A stretch of 64,000 nucleotides of DNA from Vibrio aestivus (GTDB lineage Bacteria; Pseudomonadota; Gammaproteobacteria; Enterobacterales; Vibrionaceae), in contig JYJN01000086.1 in the NCBI GenBank assembly GCA_003263845.1, forward strand, positions 81,175-145,174, in the 5' to 3' direction. Shown here piece after piece: positions 57,301-64,000 of the stretch. Below the pieces are notes generated by a model. The model ran no database searches. It was not told the DNA's origin and worked only from the letters and a program-made list of their open reading frames with translations. The position numbers were made by a program, and so were the translations under genes. Positions within the stretch are counted from its first letter, which is position 1, and the number at the start of each line of letters is the position of its first letter.

Positions 57301-57424
57301 GACTACATTTCCTTGTGTTTATTTTCAAATGAATTTTGGATTAATAGACTAGTGTCTAACAGGAGGTAATACGATAGCATCCTAGTTGAGTATCTCGCCA
57401 TTACGCCGCATCAACTTTGCGACA

Positions 57425-57450
57425 AAAGTTGCCAATTGTAAGTGGTCTGG
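57425..57450 (-). repeat. attC-like remnant
   Basis: AAGTTGCCAATTGTAAGTGG and the following TCTGGG match the right half of the attC sites at 60690 and 62180 (GCCAANTGTTAG-GTCT). The left half is not recognisable. It lies between two minus-strand genes and would mark an older cassette boundary. Confidence 0.4.
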
Positions 57451-57496
57451 GTGTTTTTTGGTGTATTGTGTTGAATAAACATAATGACTTTTTAGA

Positions 57497-58059
57497 TTAT
57501 TCCTCTTTCAACCCCGATCTTTTAGCTATTTCAGTTTCAAATCCATCAATACTCTTTTGGTTCTTTTTTAGCCAGTACTTCTCAATACCTTCAGTACCTT
57601 GTTTAGTAGACCATTTGGCCAAGTCGTCGCGGTCCCCCTCATAACTAAAATACGGAACGGACATACCACATGACGATTGAACCAAGTCGATATCTAAGAC
57701 AAAGATCTGTCTAGCTGCGACACTCTCTGGAAACAGAGGGCATACCTACACCAATCTTCATCTTGAGAGTGCAAGACTTCCGCCTCACCATAGGCTCGAA
57801 GGATTAGTGGGGAGCCTTCAAAAGCGCAGAACATAATCGTCATTCTCGGGTTTTGAATGACGTGCGAGGCAGACTCATTGCCACTTCCTGTAAGGTTTAG
57901 CCAAGCGATTTGCTTTGGGCTGATAACTCTTAAGGAGTCTCCACCTTTCGGGGATAAATTTACGCTGCCATTTTCAGCTGCTGTTGCGACAAAATATATT
58001 TTTTGTTGTGCGATAAACTCGATATGTTTATCTGATAACTCTGAAAACTGCTTACCCAA
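57497..58059 (-). CDS. Pyridoxamine 5'-phosphate oxidase-family protein (frameshifted)
   Basis: The start is TTG at 58059 with GGAGG about ten bases upstream. The N-terminal part shows the FMN split barrel: FVATAAENGSVNLSPKGGDSLRV, GSGNESASHVIQNPRMTIMFCAFEG. The frame breaks near 57739; one restored C gives YAPLFPESVAARQIFVLDID and VQSSCGMSVPYFSYEGDRD, the usual end of this subgroup, at 57497 (about 187 residues). These are flavin-dependent proteins related to PNPOx. Confidence 0.85.
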
Positions 58060-58128
58060 AACAATTAACCTCCATGTATGCTCTTGAGTTTGAGCGCTAC
58101 CTACGCCTTTATTAAATAGTGATAAAAC

Positions 58129-58533
58129 TTATAACCAACGCAATATACCAGATATAAATATGCCGATTAGACCAATCGTACTTATTGCAAACGACACGCT
58201 ACGCATCAGTTTAAAATCTGCATAATAAAAGATCATGTGAGCGATGCGGCCAACAAAATAGATGAGCGATAAACCATTGACCCACGTAGGGTTAGCTGAA
58301 GAGAATATTGAGAAAAGAACAAACAAAATCAATATCCCGACGGTCTCGTTGCTATTGGCGAAGGCTCGGTTAGAACGAAAGAGAAAGCTATCATGTCCAG
58401 CCTGGATAGCGGTACCAGGTGGATGCTTTTGTTTTATGCCAGTGATGTCCGCGACGAGCAACTGAATAAAAAACAGCATGCCTGAAAGGCCTAGCACTAA
58501 AATACTCGTTTCGTAATGTGAAACCAACTCCAT
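58129..58533 (-). CDS. MAPEG-family membrane protein
   Basis: This 134-residue protein has four membrane segments and the MAPEG signature: QAGHDSFLFRSNRAFANSNETVGILILFVLFSI, then ANPTWVNGLSLIYFVGRIAHMIFYYADF. MAPEG proteins are glutathione-dependent membrane enzymes. The arginine and asparagine residues of the glutathione site (FRSNRAFANSNE) are conserved. Confidence 0.88.
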   Translation of the reverse strand: MELVSHYETSILVLGLSGMLFFIQLLVADITGIKQKHPPGTAIQAGHDSFLFRSNRAFANSNETVGILILFVLFSIFSSANPTWVNGLSLIYFVGRIAHMIFYYADFKLMRSVSFAISTIGLIGIFISGILRWL

Positions 58534-58792
58534 TTGATTTACTCCAACTTCTATTATTATATCAGGCTGAACAAGCTAAGCTTAAAAGGGGGCCGATCAG
58601 CGTTTTATTATGTAGTGTTAATTGAGACTATAATATTGAGCCTAGGGTACTTAAAGCCATTTTTTCTTCAAGGTGCTTTTTATTATTTTGAGTGCGAAAG
58701 TCAAATTTGAAGCACGATAATTACAGCAGTTTTAAAAGCGAGAGTTTATTCATCAACCATATTATTGAGCAACAACCGGACAGTAGATAGTG
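58534..58792. other. Intergenic region, no feature recognised
   Basis: This 259-bp AT-rich stretch lies between the MAPEG gene and the alpha/beta-hydrolase-like gene. It may include attC-like remnants, but I could not identify a reliable one. Confidence 0.3.
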
Positions 58793-59356
58793 TTACCCGT
58801 TGAGCTTCAAACATTCTAGGATGATATTGGTACCGTGGTTCTCACCAGACAAGGCGTATCCGGCGGAGCGTGTGTTCATAAATCCATGACGAAATTGAGT
58901 TATTTCGGTTGCAACATTTCTATAGGTAGAGAGTTGCTGGTTAATACTATGCACATCAAAAGTTTCCTCCTCACTAGGGAAAACTATCTTTACTGGGATT
59001 TTAGGAGTGACATTAAGGTGATGTCGTATTTGTGTGGGGTAAAAGCAAACCATTCCTTTTAGAGTTGAATTATCTAAACCGGATACTCGCCATATCGCAC
59101 TCGCCCCAGCACTAAAACCAATCAGAAAATCTGGGGTCTCCACTGAAACAATCTCTGCAACTAGGGAGTAATACTCATCATGACCGCATTGATTTATGAA
59201 GGCGGAGTAAGCTTGCCGCTCATTTAGAAAATTGTTTCGCACCCCTTGATAGGGATCGACAACCATGCTTTCAATCCTATGGGAAGCTAGATTCTTTTTA
59301 AGGTTGTCAGTCGATTTACACAGACCGAAGATGTCTGTCACTATTACAATTTTCAT
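58793..59356 (-). CDS. Alpha/beta-hydrolase-like protein
   Basis: This 187-residue protein resembles small dienelactone-hydrolase-like enzymes: IVTDIFGLCKSTDNLKKNL at the start, the nucleophile elbow GFSAGASAIW (G-x-S-A-G), a core strand MVCFYPTQIRHHL, and a late histidine in FRHGFMNTRS. It is short for the fold. Intact. Substrate unknown. Confidence 0.78.
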   Translation of the reverse strand: MKIVIVTDIFGLCKSTDNLKKNLASHRIESMVVDPYQGVRNNFLNERQAYSAFINQCGHDEYYSLVAEIVSVETPDFLIGFSAGASAIWRVSGLDNSTLKGMVCFYPTQIRHHLNVTPKIPVKIVFPSEEETFDVHSINQQLSTYRNVATEITQFRHGFMNTRSAGYALSGENHGTNIILECLKLNG

Positions 59357-59433
59357 GTTGTTCCCGTTTGTATTGGTGATAATCCAAATTTCTACAAGTG
59401 TAAATGTGTATTACGCGACCGGAGGGCTTGTAT

Positions 59434-59808
59434 TCACGCTTTACTCACGACTGCTTCAATCTTGTTACCATCCAAGTCACGAACAAACGCTGCGTAGTAG
59501 TTGTCACCATAATCGGGTCTAAGACCAGGTTTGCCTTCACAACATCCGCCTAGCTCAATGGCAGTAGAATAAAACTTATCAACCTCTTCTTCGGAAGCTG
59601 CATTGAAAGCAATGTGAGAGCCATTACTAGGGTTAGCTTTGCCTTCGAGGGGGTACGATACCCAAAACTCAAATTGGTCGCCGTAAGCCGCAGCGATGTT
59701 TTCGATATAGTGACTTCGTTTGATGGATAGGGTAGATAGTACGGAATCGTAAAAATGAATGGCTGCAGCTATGTTAGAAGTACCTACTGAAACATGATTG
59801 ATGATCAT
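59434..59808 (-). CDS. VOC-superfamily (glyoxalase-like) protein
   Basis: The ATG at 59808 (MIINHVSVGTSNIAAAIHFYDSVLSTL) has AAGGA upstream. The 124-residue protein is a small VOC enzyme: metal-type histidine HVSVG, ending AAFVRDLDGNKIEAVVSKA. It belongs to the type with GGCCEGKPGLRPDYGDNYYA, often seen in integron cassettes and next to acetyltransferases. Confidence 0.88.
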   Translation of the reverse strand: MIINHVSVGTSNIAAAIHFYDSVLSTLSIKRSHYIENIAAAYGDQFEFWVSYPLEGKANPSNGSHIAFNAASEEEVDKFYSTAIELGGCCEGKPGLRPDYGDNYYAAFVRDLDGNKIEAVVSKA

Positions 59809-59912
59809 TGCTTTGTCCTTGAAGTTGTGGGTTATCCGGAATTTAGTGTATATCCGCAAGACTTGGGTATTTTCACTGATAACAGATAGATGGGGAGTCG
59901 CTAGGTAAGTAT

Positions 59913-60269
59913 CTAAACTTTTTCAAATTTTGCATGTGAGCAGGTCGTCTCAAGCTGATTCTTGACTGCTTTTTCTAAGTCTCTCGGTATCCAAAAATCG
60001 ATAGCTCCATTGGACTTATTGAACAACGTTACACACGTGTCTCCAATCGGGCTTGTTGCAAATTGAACACGGACTATGCTAGCTGAAGATATTGTGATGC
60101 CTTTTGAACCAAGAAGTCGTTCAATAGCCAATTTTCGAATGGTTATTTTGTTGTCTTCAACTTCGATGACCGCTTTGAGGGAACAAATTTTTAATTCGGC
60201 TAAACCGAATAAAATAGGGAACAAAATTGTAGTGAATACAAACAAAATGATGATTACTATGATATCCAT
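59913..60269 (-). CDS. Hypothetical membrane-anchored protein
   Basis: This 118-residue protein has one N-terminal membrane segment (IIVIIILFVFTTILFPILFGLA) and a soluble part with beta strands (AVIEVEDNKITIRKLAIERLLG, ITISSASIVRVQFATSP). Length and layout suggest a PH-like cassette protein. Not recognised. Confidence 0.6.
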   Translation of the reverse strand: MDIIVIIILFVFTTILFPILFGLAELKICSLKAVIEVEDNKITIRKLAIERLLGSKGITISSASIVRVQFATSPIGDTCVTLFNKSNGAIDFWIPRDLEKAVKNQLETTCSHAKFEKV

Positions 60270-60347
60270 ATATTCGGCTACCTGATGTATGAAATGTCCT
60301 GACTGTGGCGACAGAGGTCAATATAGGAGAGTGATTGGCATTCACGA

Positions 60348-60536
60348 TTATTGAGCTTTATGCCTTGCTTTCTGTTCTCTACGAGCTTTTCTTTTATAGT
60401 ACAACCCTTGGATGAGCATCAAAACCATACACGTTAAGGTGAACCCAATCTCTTGATAAACGGAGAGGTCGAAGTCACGAAGAATAATAATGGCTAATAT
60501 GTCCGTGATCATTAAACCACTACAGATAGGTATCAA
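60348..60536 (-). CDS. Small membrane protein
   Basis: This 62-residue protein (TTG at 60536, or ATG at 60512) has two membrane segments (LMITDILAIIILRDF and IGFTLTCMVLMLIQGLYYKR) and a basic C-terminus KRKARREQKARHKAQ. Not recognised. The start is uncertain. Confidence 0.5.
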   Translation of the reverse strand: MIPICSGLMITDILAIIILRDFDLSVYQEIGFTLTCMVLMLIQGLYYKRKARREQKARHKAQ

Positions 60537-60626
60537 AATGAATGAACGTTTTGCCTTTTCTCTAGGGTTAAGATTCCACTAAAATAGTTGCTTCATGTAT
60601 TAAAATCCTTTTAATGAGCGATATCG

Positions 60627-60710
60627 ATAACGCGAAACTACTCAGCCTAAATTTATACTAAAGATACTGTAGCCATTGTAAATTAAACTGCCAATTGTTA
60701 GTGGTCTATC
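60627..60710 (-). repeat. attC-like site, degraded
   Basis: The right end AACTGCCAATTGTTAG followed by GTGGTCT resembles the attC sites further right; the left end GATAACGCG (60627-60635) is also similar to the site at 62084. The middle has diverged. It sits directly downstream of the methyltransferase gene, as a cassette attC would. Confidence 0.45.
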
Positions 60711-60723
60711 ACTAGGTGATGAG

Positions 60724-61299
60724 TTACGTGGCTTTTCTTGCGAATATGTGACTCGCATGACTGTTGTGCCCAGACATTGTCACAGCTTTTGATTGCTTGG
60801 ATACTAATACAGTCATCGACGTAGCTAAATATACTAACTCTTCATGACTACTATGCCACATTGAAACGCCTTGCTCAGAATTAAATCTAATACTCCCCAG
60901 AGAGCTGAACTCAGCCATGTAGATGACGCCCTGCGGTTTAAGGACTCGATTTAACTCGTTGAATACTCGCTTGCGCTCTTGAGTATTATCGATGCAGGTA
61001 ATAACGGCACAGGTTAAGATGGCATCGAACTCACTGTCTGGAAATGGTAAGTGAGTTGAGGTAGAAACGCGCAGGTCTAAATAGGGAAACTCTCTAAGAC
61101 CACGACCAATCATCTCACGTGAGCTATCAATCCCAACGGTATTCAAATATCCCAATGACCGAAGTTGTTTTGATATACGTCCATAGCCACACCCGAAATC
61201 GAGAATTTTAGATTCTGTTGGAATAGTACGTAGTAGGTCAGATTCACAAATTTCAAGATTGAATTCCACTGTATTCGCAATCGAGTCCCAGTTGCTCAA
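60724..61299 (-). CDS. SAM-dependent methyltransferase, integron cassette gene
   Basis: The start is TTG at 61299 with AAGGAG nine bases upstream. The 191-residue class I methyltransferase has motif I KILDFGCGYGRISKQL and GIDSSREMIGRGLREFP, and the post-motif LPFPDSEFDAILTCAVITC. It lies between attC sites at 61333-61442 and 60627-60710. Substrate unknown. Confidence 0.85.
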   Translation of the reverse strand: MSNWDSIANTVEFNLEICESDLLRTIPTESKILDFGCGYGRISKQLRSLGYLNTVGIDSSREMIGRGLREFPYLDLRVSTSTHLPFPDSEFDAILTCAVITCIDNTQERKRVFNELNRVLKPQGVIYMAEFSSLGSIRFNSEQGVSMWHSSHEELVYLATSMTVLVSKQSKAVTMSGHNSHASHIFARKAT

Positions 61300-61332
61300 G
61301 CTTTGTCTCCTTTTAGCTCTGTATCTTTAAGG

Positions 61333-61442
61333 TTATGGGTGACAACGTTTTACCACCCAACATAAAATTTGTGCCCTAAACGCTGAAGCCGATTTTCATG
61401 AAAGTGGCCAAGCGTTAGGAGTCCCAGTTAAGCGATTTGTAG
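61333..61442 (-). repeat. attC recombination site
   Basis: It aligns over its whole length with the site at 62084-62205: on the plus strand both have a GAnAACG...TACCA-CCAAC block, TTTGTGCC-TAAAC and GCCAAGNGTTAGNAGTC-C-GTTAAG. The site lies between the LysE and methyltransferase genes. The right end has lost the TAAC (reads TAG), so its recombination may be weak. Confidence 0.7.
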
Positions 61443-61444
61443 TT

Positions 61445-62062
61445 TTATTGTTGGCGACTTAGTAGCAGGCTTGTTCCAGACATAGCTAAAAAGGTAGCGC
61501 AGCCTTGATTGAAGCGCTTTGCCATTTTCGGCTTCGTGAACCACTGCCTTAAATACAATCCAAATATGGCATAAATCGATATTGCCCCCATTTCTAATAT
61601 TAGGAACGTCGCCCCTAAAACGAAGAACTGTTCATTTACACTAGCCGACATATCAACGAACTGTGGCAGGAAGGCAGTAAAGATTAAGATAGCCTTTGGA
61701 TTGCCGGCAGCTAGCAAAAATTCTTGTTTAGCTAAACCTAGTCGATTACGAGTGCTTTCGAGCTCAGAAACAGGACTTGCTTCCGAACGCCAAAGATTAA
61801 AGGAAATCCACAACAAGTAAGCTGCGCCTACAATTTTAATGCTTAGAAAGAGAGTCTCAGAAGCATAAAGAACGACTGCTAAACCGGAAGCAGCCAAAAT
61901 AATCATTACAGCGAATGCAGCTATGCGACCAAGACCAGCGATGAAAGCAGACTTGAAGCCGTAACAACGAGCGTTATTCATAGACAATAGGTTGTTTGGG
62001 CCAGGGGTCATGTTGAGCGCAAAACACGCAGGGATAAAGAACAATAACTTCCAGATTTCCAC
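61445..62062 (-). CDS. LysE/RhtB-family amino acid exporter, integron cassette gene
   Basis: This 205-residue protein starts with GTG at 62062, with GGAGG eight bases upstream. It has the LysE signature NMTPGPNNLLSMNNARCYGF, GAAYLLWISFNLWRSEA and KQEFLLAAGNPKAILIFTAFLPQFV, and six membrane segments. It lies between two attC sites, so it is a cassette gene. A LysE relative lies at 33837. Confidence 0.9.
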   Translation of the reverse strand: MEIWKLLFFIPACFALNMTPGPNNLLSMNNARCYGFKSAFIAGLGRIAAFAVMIILAASGLAVVLYASETLFLSIKIVGAAYLLWISFNLWRSEASPVSELESTRNRLGLAKQEFLLAAGNPKAILIFTAFLPQFVDMSASVNEQFFVLGATFLILEMGAISIYAIFGLYLRQWFTKPKMAKRFNQGCATFLAMSGTSLLLSRQQ

Positions 62063-62083
62063 AATGTTTCCTCCATGAAATTT

Positions 62084-62205
62084 AACGCCTTACTAACGGG
62101 CGATAACGCGATACCAGCCAACTTGAATATTGTGCCATAAACACGGAGCCGAAATTGCGACTGACGTTGCCAAGTGTTAGAAGTCTCTGTTAAGTAATTT
62201 GTTAT
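62084..62205 (-). repeat. attC recombination site
   Basis: This 122-bp imperfect palindrome lies between the DinB-like and LysE genes. Read on the minus strand it begins TAACAAATTACTTAACAGAG and ends in ..GGCGTTAA, the pattern of attC (TAAC at one end, GTTA at the other). The arms GTTGCCAAGTG and CCAGCCAAC pair within the site. Confidence 0.8.
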
Positions 62206-62209
62206 GTTT

Positions 62210-62599
62210 TTACTTTCCGATTGGAGCAAGTAGGTCAGTACAATACGATTTGTCACCACTTTGACTGATTAGGGTTGTCACTTGACCTCGATGATTAGTT
62301 TGGTGATTAAAAAAGTGCAGTAACACCGATGCGAAGGGTTCGAAAAACTCCGTACCTGAAGAGTTTTGATAGACCACATTAGAATCAAACTCAATATCGC
62401 TAATTGAATTTACCCAGTCAGCTATTACACGATCTAATTTTTTACGACTTGCACTCAATTCATTTAGAGCCTCGAAGCAATGCGTACTATTAGAAGTTAG
62501 GTGAGGGAACTTACTCAGACTTTCAGCGAGGTCATAGGAACTGTGGATATTGGTAAATCGGTTTAACCACATTAAGTCGCAAGTGTAGATATGGATCAT
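62210..62599 (-). CDS. DinB-like protein, 5'-truncated cassette gene
   Basis: The protein (129 residues from the first ATG) ends with FNHQTNHRGQVTTLISQSG, the DinB histidine motif. The N-terminal helix of the family is missing: upstream of the ATG the same frame continues GAFWGSAFKTM, which matches the DinB start GxFxS, then reaches a stop. So about 30 residues are lost. The gene may start at the internal ATG or be inactive. It lies between a full attC site and a partial one. Confidence 0.65.
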   Translation of the reverse strand: MIHIYTCDLMWLNRFTNIHSSYDLAESLSKFPHLTSNSTHCFEALNELSASRKKLDRVIADWVNSISDIEFDSNVVYQNSSGTEFFEPFASVLLHFFNHQTNHRGQVTTLISQSGDKSYCTDLLAPIGK

Positions 62600-62645
62600 C
62601 GTTTTGAAAGCTGAGCCCCAAAATGCGCCTTTTCCTCGTAAATAT

Positions 62646-62675
62646 CACTCTTAAACAGCTTGTTAGAATTACGCC
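62646..62675 (-). repeat. Partial attC-like sequence at the 5' end of the DinB cassette
   Basis: CACTCTTAAACAGCTTGTTA on the plus strand, followed by GAATTACGCC, resembles the outer end (TAAC...TTTAAGAG on the minus strand) of VCR-type attC sites. The rest of the site is missing, and DinB coding sequence begins about 25 bp away. It may mark a fused cassette. Confidence 0.5.
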
Positions 62676-62686
62676 TCGGTGCGAGT

Positions 62687-63361
62687 CTATTCATTTCGAA
62701 CACCATCACCAAATTCAGTAAAGTCACTGATTTGACTTAACTTAAACCTGTGTTCAAGGACAAAGGTTGACCACTCCTCTTTAAATAATGGGTCATAATC
62801 GTCAAGCTCATTAACATTTTCTTTAGTGAGCATCTTTTTTGTCAGGTAGTTAATGCTAGTAACTTCCTCAACTCTCGGACCTCGATTAGCGCTTTCGTCA
62901 TAACCGATTAACTCAAGATCCGAATCTTGGTAACGGAAGTTGTACCTCCAATACCCATATCGACCATGTGCAAAATGAATATATAAGTTTCCTTTTTTTA
63001 TACTTATTTCGATATATGGAACCATATATACACCTCCATCTTCATCATCAGAAAAGAAGCAATTGTCATTTTCAACAACAACGTCGTACTTGTTGTTATT
63101 TCTTAAAGCAACAATAATTCCTCTTCGGTTGAGATCTAACTGACCACGGAGCTCATCAGTGACAATTTTATTTTGATCTGTACCTTGTATCATCAAAACA
63201 ATATCGTCTCGACTATCTCCATTTAGGTCACCATGAATAGCCTCAATTATGGTATAACCATTAGGAACGATTTCCTGATAGGAGCTATCAAGGTCGATTT
63301 TTTCTTGTGCTAAAACGTTTGATCCAAATAGAAAAACTGATAATAAAAGTAACTCTTTCAT
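62687..63361 (-). CDS. Secreted hypothetical protein with an FG-GAP-like segment, integron cassette gene
   Basis: This 224-residue protein has a signal peptide (MKELLLLSVFLFGSNVLAQ). The mature part has a calcium-site-like GDLNGDSRDDIVLM, typical of FG-GAP-like repeat proteins, and beta-rich segments such as DVVVENDNCFFSDDEDGG and YIEISIKKGNLYIHFAHGRYGYW. It lies between the attC at 63393 and the partial attC at 62646. Function unknown. Confidence 0.75.
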   Translation of the reverse strand: MKELLLLSVFLFGSNVLAQEKIDLDSSYQEIVPNGYTIIEAIHGDLNGDSRDDIVLMIQGTDQNKIVTDELRGQLDLNRRGIIVALRNNNKYDVVVENDNCFFSDDEDGGVYMVPYIEISIKKGNLYIHFAHGRYGYWRYNFRYQDSDLELIGYDESANRGPRVEEVTSINYLTKKMLTKENVNELDDYDPLFKEEWSTFVLEHRFKLSQISDFTEFGDGVRNE

Positions 63362-63392
63362 TTCTAACTCTATGATTTTTAGTAGTAAGTTC

Positions 63393-63511
63393 TAACGCCC
63401 GATTAAGTAGCCCGAAATGCACAACGATAGTTTCTGCATAGCGCCATAGCCACTGAATTACCTGCAAACCAAAAATGGCACGCGTTGAGGGTCTGCTTAA
63501 ATTGTTTGTTA
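63393..63511 (-). repeat. attC recombination site, VCR-like
   Basis: Read on the minus strand the site begins TAACAAACAATTTAAGCAGA and ends ..TAATCGGGCGTTA, with TCAACGCGTG inside. This is the layout of Vibrio cholerae repeats. It is about 119 bp. The TAA that begins it is also the stop codon of the gene at 63509. It is the most complete attC site in the window. Confidence 0.88.
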
Positions 63512-63985
63512 TATTTTTTGACGCACTAGCTTGACGACATCCATTGCAGCAGAGCCTGCTTTGAAGCTACGGCCAATATCATAAGCCATATTTTCAAGAG
63601 GAGCATCATCGTAGCCATATTCGTTAATTTCTTGAACATACCTTTCAAGAAAACCAACGCCACCAAGTTGGTCCCATTGAACTGTATGCATGAGTTCATG
63701 GATATGGATTTCCAAGTTTTCTTGATGTTGAGCTTTCATGAAGTACATATGCTTATACGTGATCGCACCACAATCCATATCGAGGAAATCACCCAAGCCG
63801 ATTTGTCGCAATTCGGGAATATCAGGCTTGGGAATGGTGTCGGTGACAACGAATTTACACCCAGCCAAATATTCAGGTGAGTAATAACCTGAAAATACAC
63901 CTGAGAACTTACTGCAAGATTGAGCTTGTTCTTCGTACTCAGAAACGATGTTGTCTATCCACTCATCAAACTGCTTTATTGGCAT
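63509..63985 (-). CDS. HExxH metallopeptidase-like cassette protein
   Basis: This 158-residue protein starts at the ATG at 63985 with GGAGG four bases before it. It has HELMHTVQWDQLGG with the zinc-type HExxH motif, then YVQEINEYGYDDAPLENMAYD, the same order as in the 42963 lipoprotein. It has no signal peptide. Its stop codon is the first triplet of the attC site. Function unknown; the family looks like peptidases of the DUF4157 kind. Confidence 0.8.
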   Translation of the reverse strand: MPIKQFDEWIDNIVSEYEEQAQSCSKFSGVFSGYYSPEYLAGCKFVVTDTIPKPDIPELRQIGLGDFLDMDCGAITYKHMYFMKAQHQENLEIHIHELMHTVQWDQLGGVGFLERYVQEINEYGYDDAPLENMAYDIGRSFKAGSAAMDVVKLVRQKI

Positions 63986-64000
63986 ATTTCCTCCGCAAAA

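Overview
The window looks like a chromosomal segment of a marine Vibrionaceae, most likely a Vibrio. The signs are attC sites built like V. cholerae repeats (VCR), a VieB-like response regulator, a paired 267-bp inverted-repeat element, and base and codon use typical of that genus. I saw no rRNA, tRNA, CRISPR array, transposase gene or integron integrase.

Region 1 (1-2226, minus strand) holds a two-component pair. It consists of a REC-TPR response regulator and the N-terminal periplasmic sensor part of a gene that runs off the left edge.

Region 2 (2.6-21.5 kb) is a beta-glucan oligosaccharide utilisation locus. In order it has a LacI regulator, a sugar ABC transporter (binding protein, two permeases, and an ATPase placed after a GH1 beta-glucosidase), a GH94 phosphorylase, a divergent aldose-1-epimerase, a GH116 beta-glucosidase-like enzyme, a second LacI regulator, and a 1,146-residue GH149-like phosphorylase candidate. 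The likely logic is that oligosaccharides enter through the ABC system and are split in the cytoplasm by phosphorolysis (yielding sugar-1-phosphate) or hydrolysis, with the epimerase equilibrating anomers. LacI-type operators lie before the first LacI gene and before the last enzyme gene.

Region 3 (22.1-47.1 kb) is a dense strip of about 45 small, mostly single-domain genes, almost all on the minus strand. They include seven to nine GNAT acetyltransferases, HAD phosphatases, SDRs, GFA proteins, VOC, cupin, DinB, LysE, methyltransferases and an orphan HPr. One BLUF photoreceptor gene is on the plus strand. Two copies of a 267-bp element in opposite orientation flank the 12 kb between 31.2 and 43.8 kb.

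Region 4 (47.6-49.7 kb, plus strand) is mesX-mesD, a folate-independent methionine synthase pair, preceded by a striking palindrome.

Region 5 (49.9-64 kb, minus strand) is another accessory strip of secreted, membrane and small enzyme genes, including a short MreB-like protein without the nucleotide-binding loop. From about 57.4 kb, and clearly from 61.3 kb, the genes are separated by attC sites. This is the distal part of a cassette array whose integrase would lie beyond the right edge.

An important caveat is that at least fifteen otherwise well-conserved genes are split by single-base indels, nearly all one-base deletions and many beside homopolymers. This pattern is best explained by sequencing or assembly error, so these genes are given here at their reconstructed full length.
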